Positions 1 through 8,252 of a stretch of DNA of 44,335 nt are shown in pieces (position 1 is the first letter of the stretch; each line of letters opens with the position of its first letter). The notes below the pieces were generated by a model, which searched no databases, was not told the origin of the DNA, and saw only the letters and a program-made list of their open reading frames with translations. The DNA lies in assembly GCF_000445125.1 (NCBI RefSeq), contig NZ_ATHL01000133.1, forward strand, positions 1-44,335, in the 5' to 3' direction. Source of the DNA: Novosphingobium lindaniclasticum LE124 (lineage in GTDB: Bacteria > Pseudomonadota > Alphaproteobacteria > Sphingomonadales > Sphingomonadaceae). The translations under genes were made by a program, and so were the position numbers.

Positions 1-738
1 GCGAAGCTCTGATCCGGTTTCGAAGGCATGGAGATAGACGCACTCGTACTTCAGGGATCGCCAGAGGCGCTCGATGAAGACGTTGTCCATCCAACGCCCC
101 CGACCATCCATGCTGATGCGAACCTCGGCTTTGCGCAGTACGCTGGTGAAGGCCTGCGACGTAAACTGGCTGCCCTGATCCGTGTTGAAGATCTCGGGCT
201 TGCCATAGCGGGCAAGCGCCTCCTCCAGCGCCGCGACGCAGAAGCCAGCATCCATCGTGTTCGACAGCCGCCAGGCCAGCACCTTGCGGGTCGCCCAATC
301 CATGATCGCTACCAGGTACAGGAAGCCACGCCGCATCGGGATGTAGGTCACGTCGGCGCACCACACATGATTGGGCCGCTCGATCGCCAGCTTGCGCAGC
401 AGGTACGGATAGATCCGGTGCTGTGGATGCGGATCGCTTGTGCGCGGCCGCTGATAGATCGGTGTCAGGCCCATCTTCGCCATCAGCCGCCGCGCCCGGC
501 GGCGACCAACATCATGGCCTATCCGCTTCAGATGCCGGGCCATCTGGCGGCTGCCATACCATGGGCAATCAAGAAAGGTCGCATCGATCACTTCCATCAA
601 CGCCAGCGTCTCATCCGTCTCGGGCACTGGCGTATAATAATAGGCCGATCGGCTGATCGAAAGCAGCCGGCATTGGGCAGAGATTGACAGGCGTTGGTGA
701 GCAGGATCGATCTTCGAGCGCCTCCGTGCCACGCTCAT
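1..738 (-). CDS. IS3-family transposase OrfB (rve integrase core), 3' end outside the window
   Basis: I translated this frame by hand; 246 codons are visible and the frame is open at the window edge. It is the DDE integrase part of an IS3 transposase, which cuts and joins the element's ends. The N-terminal HTH_21-like part contains CPWYGSRQM. The catalytic acidic residues lie in CADVTYI (first Asp), NTDQGSQFTS (second Asp) and VFIERLWRSLKYE (Glu), all with the usual family context. The ATG at 738 overlaps the orfA stop as ATGA, and the frame also continues upstream through the slippery heptamer. The functional protein is therefore probably the OrfAB fusion made by -1 frameshifting. No internal stops are seen in the visible part. 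Confidence 0.9.
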   Translation of the reverse strand, partial: MSVARRRSKIDPAHQRLSISAQCRLLSISRSAYYYTPVPETDETLALMEVIDATFLDCPWYGSRQMARHLKRIGHDVGRRRARRLMAKMGLTPIYQRPRTSDPHPQHRIYPYLLRKLAIERPNHVWCADVTYIPMRRGFLYLVAIMDWATRKVLAWRLSNTMDAGFCVAALEEALARYGKPEIFNTDQGSQFTSQAFTSVLRKAEVRISMDGRGRWMDNVFIERLWRSLKYECVYLHAFETGSELR

Positions 739-1019
739 CGACCGGAGGCTTTCGCTAAAAAATCCCGCTCGATGACGAGTTGCCCGATCTTGGCATGAAG
801 CTTTTCCAACTCGGCCTCGCTGGTCGATTTCGTCGCTTCGCCTGCCCCTGAGAAGGTCGTTGCCATGCCATCGACCGCCTGACGCTTCCATGCCGCGATC
901 ATCGTATGATGCACGCCATGCTTGGCGGCCAATTCCGCCAGCGTCAGATCACCACGGATCGCCTCCAGCGCCACCTTCGCCTTGAAGTCTGCAGAATACC
1001 GCTTTCTCGTCGTCTTCAT
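735..1019 (-). CDS. IS3-family transposase OrfA (HTH_Tnp_1)
   Basis: A 94-residue protein beginning MKTTRKRYSADFKAKVALEAI, typical of IS3 OrfA. It has a helix-turn-helix over roughly residues 10-50 (LTLAELAAKHGVHHTMIAAWKRQ) that recognises the element ends, followed by a leucine-zipper-like segment (residues 68-88, LEKLHAKIGQLVIERDFL). The reading frame ends in TGA overlapping the ATG of orfB. It probably supplies the DNA-binding half of the OrfAB transposase. It looks intact. Confidence 0.9.
   Translation of the reverse strand: MKTTRKRYSADFKAKVALEAIRGDLTLAELAAKHGVHHTMIAAWKRQAVDGMATTFSGAGEATKSTSEAELEKLHAKIGQLVIERDFLAKASGR
756..762 (-). other. Probable -1 programmed frameshift site (T TTT TTA)
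   Basis: Near the end of orfA the minus strand reads gaT TTT TTA gcg in the orfA frame, a perfect X XXY YYZ slippery heptamer. A -1 slip gives TTT TTT AGC and continues without a stop into orfB. IS3 elements make OrfAB this way. The position and frame fit exactly; use of the site is inferred. Confidence 0.75.
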
Positions 1020-1082
1020 TCCCGTCCGTTCCTCACGTCGGGATTAGCTTAACATCATGTCCAGAAAACCGGCACCACCTCA

Positions 1083-1202
1083 CTGTGCCTGCGCCGTGCC
1101 CTTCTCGCGCCGGATCGCGCGCAGCCGCAGCTTCACGAGATCAGCCTGGGTAGGATCTTTGAGGTCGAGCAGCTTATGGATCTTGGCGATCGACGCTTTG
1201 TA
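1083..1202 (-). pseudogene. Broken coding fragment trapped between the IS3 element and the Tn3 transposon
   Basis: On the minus strand, 40 codons are open from the Tn3 left end to the IS3 end, where the IS sequence supplies a TGA. The fragment contains KIHKLLDLKDPTQADLVKLR and looks like genuine, charged, helical protein sequence. I do not recognise the family. Both ends are cut by mobile elements, so it is a remnant of a gene that predates them. Confidence 0.4.
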
Positions 1203-1240
1203 GGGGGCACCTCAAGGTTCGTTCGCCAGACAACGCTAAG
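1203..1240 (+). repeat. Tn3-family left inverted repeat (38 bp)
   Basis: It starts GGGGGCACCTCAAGG and ends ACGCTAAG, as is usual for Tn3/Tn21-type ends. It matches the right repeat at 33 of 38 positions, including a perfect inner GTTCGCCAGACAACGCTAAG. Confidence 0.9.
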
Positions 1241-1347
1241 CCGGAGATGTCTCTGAAACTCTGCAATAACCTTTTTGCATGCCTGCCCCATTGCGCGGGT
1301 CTAGCCTGACCGATTGGGGGGTCATTCCGACTCAGGCGGGGTACAAC

Positions 1348-4317
1348 ATGGCGCGGCGCAATTTACTGACGCGGGAAGAGCGCGAGCGGCTATTCCTACC
1401 AAGAACCGACCACTTCTCGATCATCAGGAACTACACGCTGACGGTCGAAGACCTGGATATCATCGGAAAGCGACGAGGCCCCGTTAATCGGCTCGGTATT
1501 GCTGCTCACCTTGCCTTACTGCGGCATCCTGGGTTTGGGCTGCGCACGAACTCGGACATCCCCGATGCTATACTCAACTACCTGTCTGCGCAGCTTGGCG
1601 TCGCTCCGGGCACATACGGTGCCTATGGCCAACGTCCGCAAACGCGAACCGACCACAGCTCAATTGCCGCTGATTACCTCGGTCTTAGGCCGTTCACACG
1701 CGCGGATGTTGCCCACGCTATTGAACTTGCAGCCCGTGCAGCCATGCGCAGTGACCGCGGAGAAACAATTGCCAGATCCTTGATGGATAACCTGAAGGCG
1801 GAGCGCTTTATTCTGCCCCCGCCCGACACCCTCGAGCGGGCCGGGCTTGCCGGGAGAGCACGCGCTCGTAAGCGCGCAGCATCGGAAATCGTCGCCGAAC
1901 TGGGCGGCAGTACATTGGAGTTGCTCGACGCACTCCTGATCAATGACCCAGCCCTTGGTATGACGCCGCTGGCTTGGTTGCGGGATATGCCCGGATCTCC
2001 GTCAACCAAGAACATGAATGCGCTTCTCAAGCGGCTGCGGTTCATACGTGATCTCGGGATTGAACCGGCAATCAGCCTAGCAACCACGGGCTTCCGCTTT
2101 GGCCAATTCGTGCGCGAGGGCAGCGTCGCTCCGCCGTTTCTGTTGGCCGACTATTCCCACAATCGCCGCAGAGCGACGCTGGCAGCCGCGGTCGTCAATC
2201 TCGAGGTCAAGCTTGCAGATGCCGCAATCCTGATGTTCGAGCGCCTCATTGGCGGGCTGTTCACCCGAGCCAAGCGTGGCCAGGAACGCCGCTATCAGGA
2301 CACAGCACCTTCGGTCGGCAAGCTCATGCGACTGTTTGGTGCAACGATCGCGGCGCTGGATATGGCAGAGGAAACTGGCGGCGATCCGCTGGTCCTGGTC
2401 GATGAGATGGTGGGCTGGCATCGCCTGATGGCAGCCCGTCCGCACGTCGATGCCTTGGCGGATCTCGCTCAGGAGGACACTCTGGTTCTTGCAACCGAGC
2501 GATACGCTACACTGCGCCGGTTCTCCCGCAACTTCCTCGACACATTCACGTTCAAGGCCTCGGGCAGCGGGACCAACCTGCTCTCCGCTCTCGATCTCCT
2601 CAAGCAGGCCAACGGCAGTTGGGGTACGCAGTTGCCAGCAAACCCGCCGATGCCCTTTTCCAATCGGCATTGGTCCAAATTGATAATGGAGGGAGGAAAG
2701 GTCAGCCGTCCGCGCTACGAGACGGCCGTGCTGGCGACACTTCGAGATAAACTGCGAGCGGGCGATGTCTGGGTCGAAGGAACGCGGGCTTACCAGCGTT
2801 TCGACGCCTATCTGCTCCCCCGCAAGGCCGCACAATCGGCAATCTCCGAACTGCCGATCAACGTGAATTCCGGAGAATATCTGGCTCATAAGAGCGCCGA
2901 ACTTGATCGGCGATTGCGTCACTTCGCGCATCAGCTGCGGACCGGCCGCTTGCCTGGCGTGACGCTCGTTCGCGAAAAGCTGAAAGTCGTTCCGCTGCAA
3001 GCGGCGACTCCACCAGAAGCGGAAGCTCTTGACCGCAAACTCGATGCCCTACTCCCGCGCGTCCGAATTACCGAACTCCTGCTCGAAGTCGCTGAACGTA
3101 CCGGATTTCTCTCTGCATTTCGGGATGTCCGCTCGGGCAAGGAGCACGATAAGCCCGCTGCCGTGCTCGCCGCCATTCTGGCGGATGGTACGAATCTCGG
3201 CGTCGAACGCATGGCCAACGCCAGCCAGGGCGTCACATATGCGCAGCTCGCCTGGACCCAGAACTGGTATATCTCGCCCGATAACTACGAGGCTGCTCTG
3301 GCCCAGATTGTGCGCGAACATCACCGCCTCCCGTTCGCGCGAAACTGGGGCGAAGGTGTCAGTGCATCATCCGACGGCCAGTTCTTCCGCACCGGCCGGA
3401 TCCGATCGGGCGCAGCCGAGATCAACGCAAAATACGGTCACGAGCCAGGTATCAAAATTTACTCGCACCTTTCCGACCATTTTGCCTCGTTCAGTTCGCG
3501 CATCATGTCTGCCACCGCAAACGAAGCCCCATACGTGCTCGACGGCCTGATGCTAGGGGCCCGCGAATTGCCACTGAAGGAGCTGTATACCGATACCGGC
3601 GGTGCGTCGGATCACGTCTTTGGCCTGTGCCACCTGCTCGGGTTCCGTTTCGTCCCTCGAATGCGTGATCTTGCAGACCGGCGGCTCGGAACCATCGTAT
3701 CCGGTGCAAACTACAAAGGCATCGAATGTCTGTTCGGCCAGGCGATCAAGGTCGGCACCATTGAGGCAGAGTGGGATGATCTCGTCCGAATGGCCGCCTC
3801 AATTCGGGAAGGAACTGTTGCTCCGTCTATCATCCTGCGCAAGCTTTCCGCCTATCGCCGGCAGAACAAGCTTGACCTTGCCCTTCGCGAACTTGGCCGC
3901 ATCGAGCGGACGTTGTTCACGCTCGACTGGCTGGAACAGCCTGATTTGCGCCGCGCCTGCCAAGCCGGATTGAACAAGGGAGAGGCCCGGCACGCTCTGG
4001 CAGACGCCGTCTACACCAACCGCCAGGGCCGGTTCACCGATCGAACTCTTGAGAACCAGCAATACCGCGCATCTGGGCTCAACTTGCTCATCGCCGCCAT
4101 TGCATACTGGAATGCCCTCTATCTCGGCCGGGCCGCCGATCACCTGCGGTACTCGGGAATTGAGATCGACGAAACACTGCTAGCGCACGTCTCACCTCTG
4201 GGTTGGTCGCATATCGGCCTCACAGGTGACTACCTTTGGGAAGATGCATCTTTCAGCGGCAACCGCGGGTACCGAGCACTCCACGACCCGAACGGCAGAC
4301 TTCGGCTCGTCGCCTAG
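1348..4317 (+). CDS. tnpA: Tn3-family transposase TnpA
   Basis: A 989-residue transposase from the ATG at 1348, close to the usual Tn3 TnpA length. An in-frame ATG at 1279 would add 23 residues unlike the family, and GGCGGGG precedes the chosen start. The N-terminus (MARRNLLTREERERLF) is the DUF4158-type start of the family. The DDE catalytic region is visible towards the C-terminus: first Asp in ASSDGQFF, second in YTDTGGASDHVFG, Glu in LNKGEARHALADAV. The protein acts on the 38-bp ends in replicative transposition. The frame is intact, but with a damaged right tip the element may be unable to move by itself. Confidence 0.95.
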   Translation: MARRNLLTREERERLFLPRTDHFSIIRNYTLTVEDLDIIGKRRGPVNRLGIAAHLALLRHPGFGLRTNSDIPDAILNYLSAQLGVAPGTYGAYGQRPQTRTDHSSIAADYLGLRPFTRADVAHAIELAARAAMRSDRGETIARSLMDNLKAERFILPPPDTLERAGLAGRARARKRAASEIVAELGGSTLELLDALLINDPALGMTPLAWLRDMPGSPSTKNMNALLKRLRFIRDLGIEPAISLATTGFRFGQFVREGSVAPPFLLADYSHNRRRATLAAAVVNLEVKLADAAILMFERLIGGLFTRAKRGQERRYQDTAPSVGKLMRLFGATIAALDMAEETGGDPLVLVDEMVGWHRLMAARPHVDALADLAQEDTLVLATERYATLRRFSRNFLDTFTFKASGSGTNLLSALDLLKQANGSWGTQLPANPPMPFSNRHWSKLIMEGGKVSRPRYETAVLATLRDKLRAGDVWVEGTRAYQRFDAYLLPRKAAQSAISELPINVNSGEYLAHKSAELDRRLRHFAHQLRTGRLPGVTLVREKLKVVPLQAATPPEAEALDRKLDALLPRVRITELLLEVAERTGFLSAFRDVRSGKEHDKPAAVLAAILADGTNLGVERMANASQGVTYAQLAWTQNWYISPDNYEAALAQIVREHHRLPFARNWGEGVSASSDGQFFRTGRIRSGAAEINAKYGHEPGIKIYSHLSDHFASFSSRIMSATANEAPYVLDGLMLGARELPLKELYTDTGGASDHVFGLCHLLGFRFVPRMRDLADRRLGTIVSGANYKGIECLFGQAIKVGTIEAEWDDLVRMAASIREGTVAPSIILRKLSAYRRQNKLDLALRELGRIERTLFTLDWLEQPDLRRACQAGLNKGEARHALADAVYTNRQGRFTDRTLENQQYRASGLNLLIAAIAYWNALYLGRAADHLRYSGIEIDETLLAHVSPLGWSHIGLTGDYLWEDASFSGNRGYRALHDPNGRLRLVA

Positions 4318-4337
4318 GATGTTCTCAGTATTTCCAG

Positions 4338-4375
4338 CTTAGCGTTGTCTGGCGAACAAATCTTGAGGTGAGGCC
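4338..4375 (-). repeat. Tn3-family right inverted repeat, altered outer tip
   Basis: Read inward on the minus strand it is GGCCTCACCTCAAG followed by the same inner GTTCGCCAGACAACGCTAAG as the left end. Differences from the left repeat are at positions 3-5 (the GGGG tip), 15 and 17. Loss of the terminal G run is expected to weaken transposase cleavage. Confidence 0.85.
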
Positions 4376-4643
4376 TAGAACGGCTCGTATGTCCCCAGCA
4401 GGTGCCCGAGCTTTGCGGCTCTGAAGTCGAGCCCGACAGACGCACTTTTGGGCCTCACGCCCCTTTTTGCAGGTAGCGCGTTCAGCCCCGTTGAGGGCGT
4501 GTACGTTTTCGGCCGCCGCGTTTTGGGGCGCCCCCCTTCCAGGAGACCAGACGGAGGTGCCCGAACTCCAGTGGTAAGAGCCGCCGTATCGGGGCGATGT
4601 CGAGCACCTGCGCCGTTGGAACTGCTGCGGCAATATTTCGGCC
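4376..4643. other. Intergenic stretch with no recognisable gene
   Basis: About 270 bases between the transposon end and the MerR-type promoter. Open frames exist on both strands but none has family-like sequence or a good ribosome-binding site. A short GGGC-ctcac-GCCC hairpin followed by T's (4450-4468) is too weak to call a terminator. The stretch may be decayed DNA from the transposon insertion. Confidence 0.4.
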
Positions 4644-4675
4644 TTGACCTTGGACCATGGTCCTGCCCGTAAGAG
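4644..4675 (+). promoter_or_regulatory. MerR-type promoter/operator with TGGACCATGGTCC dyad
   Basis: A -35 TTGACC (4644-4649) is followed by a dyad TTGGACCATGGTCC lying in the 19-20 bp spacer and a -10-like GTAAGA/TAAGAG (4669-4675). An over-long spacer with a central dyad is the hallmark of MerR-activated promoters. It points at the FixJ-like gene starting at 4731. The same core occurs at the MerR operon promoter (42224-42255), and 20 of the 22 bases from TTGACC onward agree. Confidence 0.6.
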
Positions 4676-4730
4676 GCCTCCCCAATAGCGGTGCCTTTGC
4701 GGCGCGGCACTCCAGATCGATCCGAGGAGT

Positions 4731-5366
4731 ATGGGGAACAAGCGCGTCGTTCACATCGTCGATGACGAAGAGACAATCCGAAAGGCACTGCGATTCACGT
4801 TGCGTACCGCCGGCTTCGCCGTCGAGGCCTACGCTTCGGGGCCGGAGTTTCTGTCGGCCGCGGGTGACGCTAAGAAAGGCTGCGTGATCCTCGACATGCA
4901 CATGCCGGACATGGACGGCCTTCAGGTCCAGGTGGAGCTGACGCGACGCGGGATTGATATGCCTGTCGTCATGCTCACCGGCAATGGCGATCCCACGCTC
5001 GCCGTGCAGGCAATGCAGGCGGGCGCTGCCGACTTTCTCGCCAAACCGGTCGAAAAGGCCGCATTGCTTGGCGCGATCGACCGCGCCTTCAGCTCGCTGG
5101 AGAATATAACCGGGCGTGCCGCAGAACAGGCCGACGCGCTGTCGAAAGCCGCGAGACTGACGCAGCGCGAACGGGCCGTTCTTAGAGGGATTGCGCGAGG
5201 CTATCCCAATAGCTTTATCGCAGATGAACTCGGTACCACGCCGCGCACGGTCGAGCTGGATCGAGCCAGCCTGATGGTCAAACTGGGAGCCCAAAGTTTG
5301 CCCGACTTGCTACGGATCGCGTTTGCTGTGGACCTGAACGGATCGCCTGAGGACGATCGCCATTAG
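4731..5366 (+). CDS. Orphan FixJ-like response regulator (receiver + LuxR-type HTH)
   Basis: A 211-residue NarL/FixJ-family regulator. Receiver domain about residues 5-120 with the acidic pocket D11/D12 and phospho-acceptor D55 (VILDMHMPDMDG); LuxR-type HTH about 145-200 (LTQRERAVLRGIARGYPNSFIADELG). The closest relative in this window is the FixJ at 16988, with very similar organisation. The recognition helix is changed (RTVELDRASLMVKL here, RTVEVHRASLMAKL there), so it may bind other DNA. No histidine kinase is adjacent. GAGGAG precedes the ATG. Its promoter is MerR-type, which suggests metal-induced expression; the partner kinase could be the FixL-like protein at 15463. Confidence 0.85.
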   Translation: MGNKRVVHIVDDEETIRKALRFTLRTAGFAVEAYASGPEFLSAAGDAKKGCVILDMHMPDMDGLQVQVELTRRGIDMPVVMLTGNGDPTLAVQAMQAGAADFLAKPVEKAALLGAIDRAFSSLENITGRAAEQADALSKAARLTQRERAVLRGIARGYPNSFIADELGTTPRTVELDRASLMVKLGAQSLPDLLRIAFAVDLNGSPEDDRH

Positions 5367-5392
5367 GCTTCACCATCCTGCGACATCGGACG

Positions 5393-5791
5393 TTATGCGG
5401 ATCGGCCCGTGGCGAGTTCGGCAATGATCGGACAATCCGGCCGCGCGTCGCCGTGGCAGCGTTCGGCGAGATCGACCAGCGTGTCGCGCAGCGCCGTCAG
5501 CGCTGCCGCCTTGCGCTCGAATTCCTCGGCACGGGCCAGCGCAAGCCGCTTCACCTCGCCACTCGCGCGACCCGTATCCGCCCAAAGGCCGAGCAGAGTG
5601 CGGATCTCCTCGATCGGAAACCCCAGATCGCGCGCATTGGCGATGAACCGCAGGCGATGAAGATCGCGCTCGTCATAGTCGCGATAGCCCGCACCCCGGC
5701 GCGGCGGCGCCGGGATGAGGCCTATCTTCTCATAATGGCGGATCATCCGCTCCGAGACGCCGCTCCGCCGAGACGTCTCGCCGATGTTCAC
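5393..5791 (-). CDS. cueR: CueR-type Cu(I)-responsive MerR regulator
   Basis: A 132-residue MerR-family activator. Winged HTH at the N-terminus (MNIGETSRRSGVSERMIRHYE), a dimerisation helix at about 72-105, and a metal loop C112-HGDARPD-C120 followed by PII. The C-x7-C spacing and Ser77 match the residues that make E. coli CueR selective for +1 ions, with the same numbering. It is the last gene of the copper ATPase operon; its GTG/ATG region overlaps the copA stop as ATGA. It probably activates the promoter at 8171-8201, forming a feedback loop in which the regulator is transcribed with its own target. Ag(I) or Au(I) sensing is also possible. Confidence 0.9.
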   Translation of the reverse strand: MNIGETSRRSGVSERMIRHYEKIGLIPAPPRRGAGYRDYDERDLHRLRFIANARDLGFPIEEIRTLLGLWADTGRASGEVKRLALARAEEFERKAAALTALRDTLVDLAERCHGDARPDCPIIAELATGRSA

Positions 5792-8145
5792 AGCGCCTTC
5801 CGGTTGAGTCGCAGCGCGTTGGTGACCACGCTGACCGAGGAGAGCGCCATGGCGGCGGCCGCGATGATCGGCGAGAGCAGGATGCCGAACAGCGGATAGA
5901 GCGCGCCCGCCGCCACCGGCACGCCCGCGACATTGTAGATGAAGGCGAAGACGAGGTTCTGGCGGATGTTCGACATGGTCGCCTGGCTGAGCTTACGCGC
6001 CCGGACGATGCCGGTGAGGTCGCCCTTGAGCAGGGTCACGCCCGCGCTCTCGATGGCGACGTCGGTGCCCGAGCCCATGGCGATGCCGACATCGGCGGCG
6101 GCCAGCGCGGGGGCGTCGTTGACACCGTCGCCGGCCATGGCGACCACCCGCCCCTCGCGCTTGAACTTGGCGACCACGGCGCTTTTCTGATCGGGCAGCA
6201 CCTCGGCTTCGACCTCGTCGATGCCCAGGCGCCGGGCGACCGCTTCCGCTGTCGTGCGGTTGTCGCCGGTCAGCATGACCACGCGAATACCCTCCGCCTT
6301 GAGCGCGGCGAGCGCTTCTGGCGTCGTGGCCTTCACCGGATCGGCGATGGCGAAGGCACCGCCGACGGTGCCGTCGATTCCGATGAAGATTGCGGTGGCG
6401 CCATCGCGTCGCAGTGCGTCGGCCTGGCCGGCGAGCGCCTCGGTGGCGACGCCCTCGTCGGCGAGGAACCGCGCATTGCCGAGGACGATGCGCCGCCCTT
6501 CGACCGTACCGAGCGCGCCGCGCCCGGTCGGCGAGTCGAAGTCGGTGACGTCGCTCGTGGCGATGGCGCGATCCTTCGCAGCCTCGACGATCGCCAGCGC
6601 GAGCGGATGTTCGGAAGCCCGTTCGACCGAGGCGGCAAGCCGCAGCAACTCGGCTTCGTCGAAGCCGGGCGCCGGCACGACCTGGGTGACGGCAGGGCGG
6701 CCTTCGGTCAGCGTGCCTGTCTTGTCGACGACGAGCGTGTCGACCTTCTCCATATGCTCGAGCGCTTCGGCATTCTTGATAAGGACGCCGAGTCCGGCGC
6801 CGCGGCCGACGCCCACCATGATCGACATCGGCGTGGCGAGACCCAGTGCACAGGGACAGGCGATGATCAGCACGGCGACCGCCGCCACCAGCCCATAGGC
6901 GAAGCGCGGCTCGGGGCCCCAGATACCCCAGGCGATAAACGCGACCACCGCAACCGCGATGACCACGGGCACGAACCAGCCCGACACCTGATCGGCCATG
7001 CGCTGGATCGGCGCGCGCGAGCGCTGCGCCTCGGCGACCATCTGGACAATCCGCGCAAGCATGGTGTCGCGTCCGACCTTGTCGGCGACGATCACCAGCG
7101 CACCGGTCTGGTTGAGCGTGCCGCCGATCACCGTGTCGGCCTTGGCCTTGGTGACGGGCATGGATTCACCGGTGACCATCGACTCGTCGAGCGAGGAGCG
7201 GCCGTCCTCGACTACGCCGTCGACCGGCACCTTCTCGCCCGGCCGCACGCGCAGGCGGTCGCCGACCGCGACCAGATCGAGACTGATCTCCTCTTCGCTC
7301 CCGTCGGCGGCGATCCGGCGCGCGGTCTTGGGCGCGAGGTTGAGCAGCGCCTTGATCGCGCCCGAGGTCCGCTCACGCGCGCGCAGTTCGAGCACCTGGC
7401 CGAGCAGCACGAGAACGGTGATCACCGCGGCGGCCTCGAAATAGACGGCAACCATGCCGTCCTCGCCGCGGAAGGCAGGCGGGAACAGCTGAGGCGCGAG
7501 CGTCGCGACGACGCTGTAGATCCAGGCGACCCCCGTCCCCATCGCGATCAGGGTGAACATGTTGAGGTTGCGGGTCTTGAGCGAGGCCCAGCCACGCTCG
7601 AAGAACGGCCAGCCCGCCCAGAGCACGACAGGCGTCGCCAGCACGAACTGGATCCATACCGAGGTCGACATCGGCACGAGGCGATGGATCACAGGAAACA
7701 GGTGCGCCCCCATCTCGAGGATCAGCACCGGCAGGGCCAGCACCAGGCCAACCCAGAAACGCCGCGTGAAATCGACCAGCTCGTGGCTGGGACCGCTGTC
7801 GGCGGTCACGGTCGCGGGTTCGAGCGCCATGCCGCAGATCGGACAGGACCCGGGATGGTCCTGCCGGATCTCGGGATGCATAGGGCAGGTCCAGATCGTG
7901 CCCACGGGCGCTGCGAACGGCGGTGCCGGCGGGCCGAGATAGCGCTCGGGATCGGCGATGAACTTTGCCCGGCAGCCCGCGCTGCAGAAATGATAGCGTT
8001 CACCGCCATGATCGGCATGGTGCGCGGTGGTCGCCGGATCGACGGTCATGCCACAGACCGGGTCCTTGATGCCGGTCGCCGCTTTCGCGCCGCCGTGGCC
8101 GCCGCAGCAACCGCCGCCATGCGCCGCTCCATGTGTCTCGTTCAT
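5788..8145 (-). CDS. copA: Cu(I)-exporting P1B-type ATPase with YHS and CPMHPE metal-binding domains
   Basis: A 785-residue inner-membrane pump that exports Cu(I) (or Ag(I)) from the cytosol using ATP. The N-terminus is Gly/His/Cys-rich, then a YHS-type domain (about 26-70, DPVCGM...HFCSAGC) and a heavy-metal binding domain (86-106, CPMHPE...CPICGM) in place of an HMA domain. Core motifs: ion-channel CPC at 430-432, phosphorylation DKTGT with D474, SEHPLA, GDGVNDAP. Near the C-terminus YN and MALSS give the P1B-1 (Cu+) signature. The ATG at 8145 has AAGGAG upstream; a longer in-frame start at 8187 would fall inside the promoter. It lies between a methyltransferase and cueR. Confidence 0.95.
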   Translation of the reverse strand: MNETHGAAHGGGCCGGHGGAKAATGIKDPVCGMTVDPATTAHHADHGGERYHFCSAGCRAKFIADPERYLGPPAPPFAAPVGTIWTCPMHPEIRQDHPGSCPICGMALEPATVTADSGPSHELVDFTRRFWVGLVLALPVLILEMGAHLFPVIHRLVPMSTSVWIQFVLATPVVLWAGWPFFERGWASLKTRNLNMFTLIAMGTGVAWIYSVVATLAPQLFPPAFRGEDGMVAVYFEAAAVITVLVLLGQVLELRARERTSGAIKALLNLAPKTARRIAADGSEEEISLDLVAVGDRLRVRPGEKVPVDGVVEDGRSSLDESMVTGESMPVTKAKADTVIGGTLNQTGALVIVADKVGRDTMLARIVQMVAEAQRSRAPIQRMADQVSGWFVPVVIAVAVVAFIAWGIWGPEPRFAYGLVAAVAVLIIACPCALGLATPMSIMVGVGRGAGLGVLIKNAEALEHMEKVDTLVVDKTGTLTEGRPAVTQVVPAPGFDEAELLRLAASVERASEHPLALAIVEAAKDRAIATSDVTDFDSPTGRGALGTVEGRRIVLGNARFLADEGVATEALAGQADALRRDGATAIFIGIDGTVGGAFAIADPVKATTPEALAALKAEGIRVVMLTGDNRTTAEAVARRLGIDEVEAEVLPDQKSAVVAKFKREGRVVAMAGDGVNDAPALAAADVGIAMGSGTDVAIESAGVTLLKGDLTGIVRARKLSQATMSNIRQNLVFAFIYNVAGVPVAAGALYPLFGILLSPIIAAAAMALSSVSVVTNALRLNRKAL

Positions 8146-8170
8146 CGCCTTGCTCCTTTCGACGCCTGAC

Positions 8171-8201
8171 GATCTAGGGTCTGACACCGTGTCAGGGTCA
8201 A
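8171..8201 (-). promoter_or_regulatory. CueR-type promoter of the copper ATPase gene
   Basis: On the minus strand: -35 TTGACC (8201-8196), a 19-bp spacer containing the perfect dyad CTGACACGGTGTCAG (8181-8195), and -10 TAGATC (8176-8171). The long spacer with a centred dyad is the standard layout for MerR/CueR activation. The AAGGAG and ATG of the ATPase gene follow directly. Confidence 0.85.
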
Positions 8202-8252
8202 TACGTAATCGCCTAAGCGGCCAAATCGGCGTACCCGGTCGCTCGGCCGGGA

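Larger units (their letters stand above)
1..1082 (-). mobile_element. IS3-family insertion sequence, truncated by the left window edge
   Basis: The element holds orfA and orfB in the typical IS3 arrangement, both on the minus strand. Its orfA-proximal end is probably at 1082, where the minus strand starts TGAGGTGGTGCCGG; IS3 elements begin with TG and end with CA. The other end lies outside the window, so neither the second inverted repeat nor a target duplication can be checked. The end abuts a broken coding fragment, so the element appears to have landed in, or next to, an older gene. Confidence 0.85.
1203..4375 (+). mobile_element. Tn3-family transposon with tnpA only; right tip degraded
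   Basis: A Tn3-type transposase gene is bracketed by 38-bp inverted repeats (1203-1240 and 4338-4375). No resolvase gene or passenger genes lie inside, so it is a minimal element. The left end begins with the standard GGGG, but the right end reads GGCCT at its tip. The flanking 5-mers (TTGTA on the left, TAGAA on the right) do not match, so there is no target duplication. The element has probably been rearranged since insertion, or the true right end was replaced. Confidence 0.85.

Noticed and set aside
28..687. Long plus-strand frame opposite the transposase
   Set aside because: It is the shadow of orfB, whose minus-strand translation shows the full DDE motif set; the plus frame has no family-like sequence.
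4450..4468. GGGC-ctcac-GCCC followed by T's
   Set aside because: The stem has only four base pairs; too weak to call a terminator for tnpA or anything else.
6607..8169. 520-residue plus-strand frame
   Set aside because: It lies antisense to the copper ATPase; its His/Asp/Arg-rich translation is typical of the reverse complement of GC-rich coding DNA.
8198..8206. TACGTAT overlapping the copper ATPase -35 as a third copy of the element before the Met/His genes
   Set aside because: Only seven bases agree and the position overlaps the CueR promoter; about one or two such matches are expected by chance in this length.
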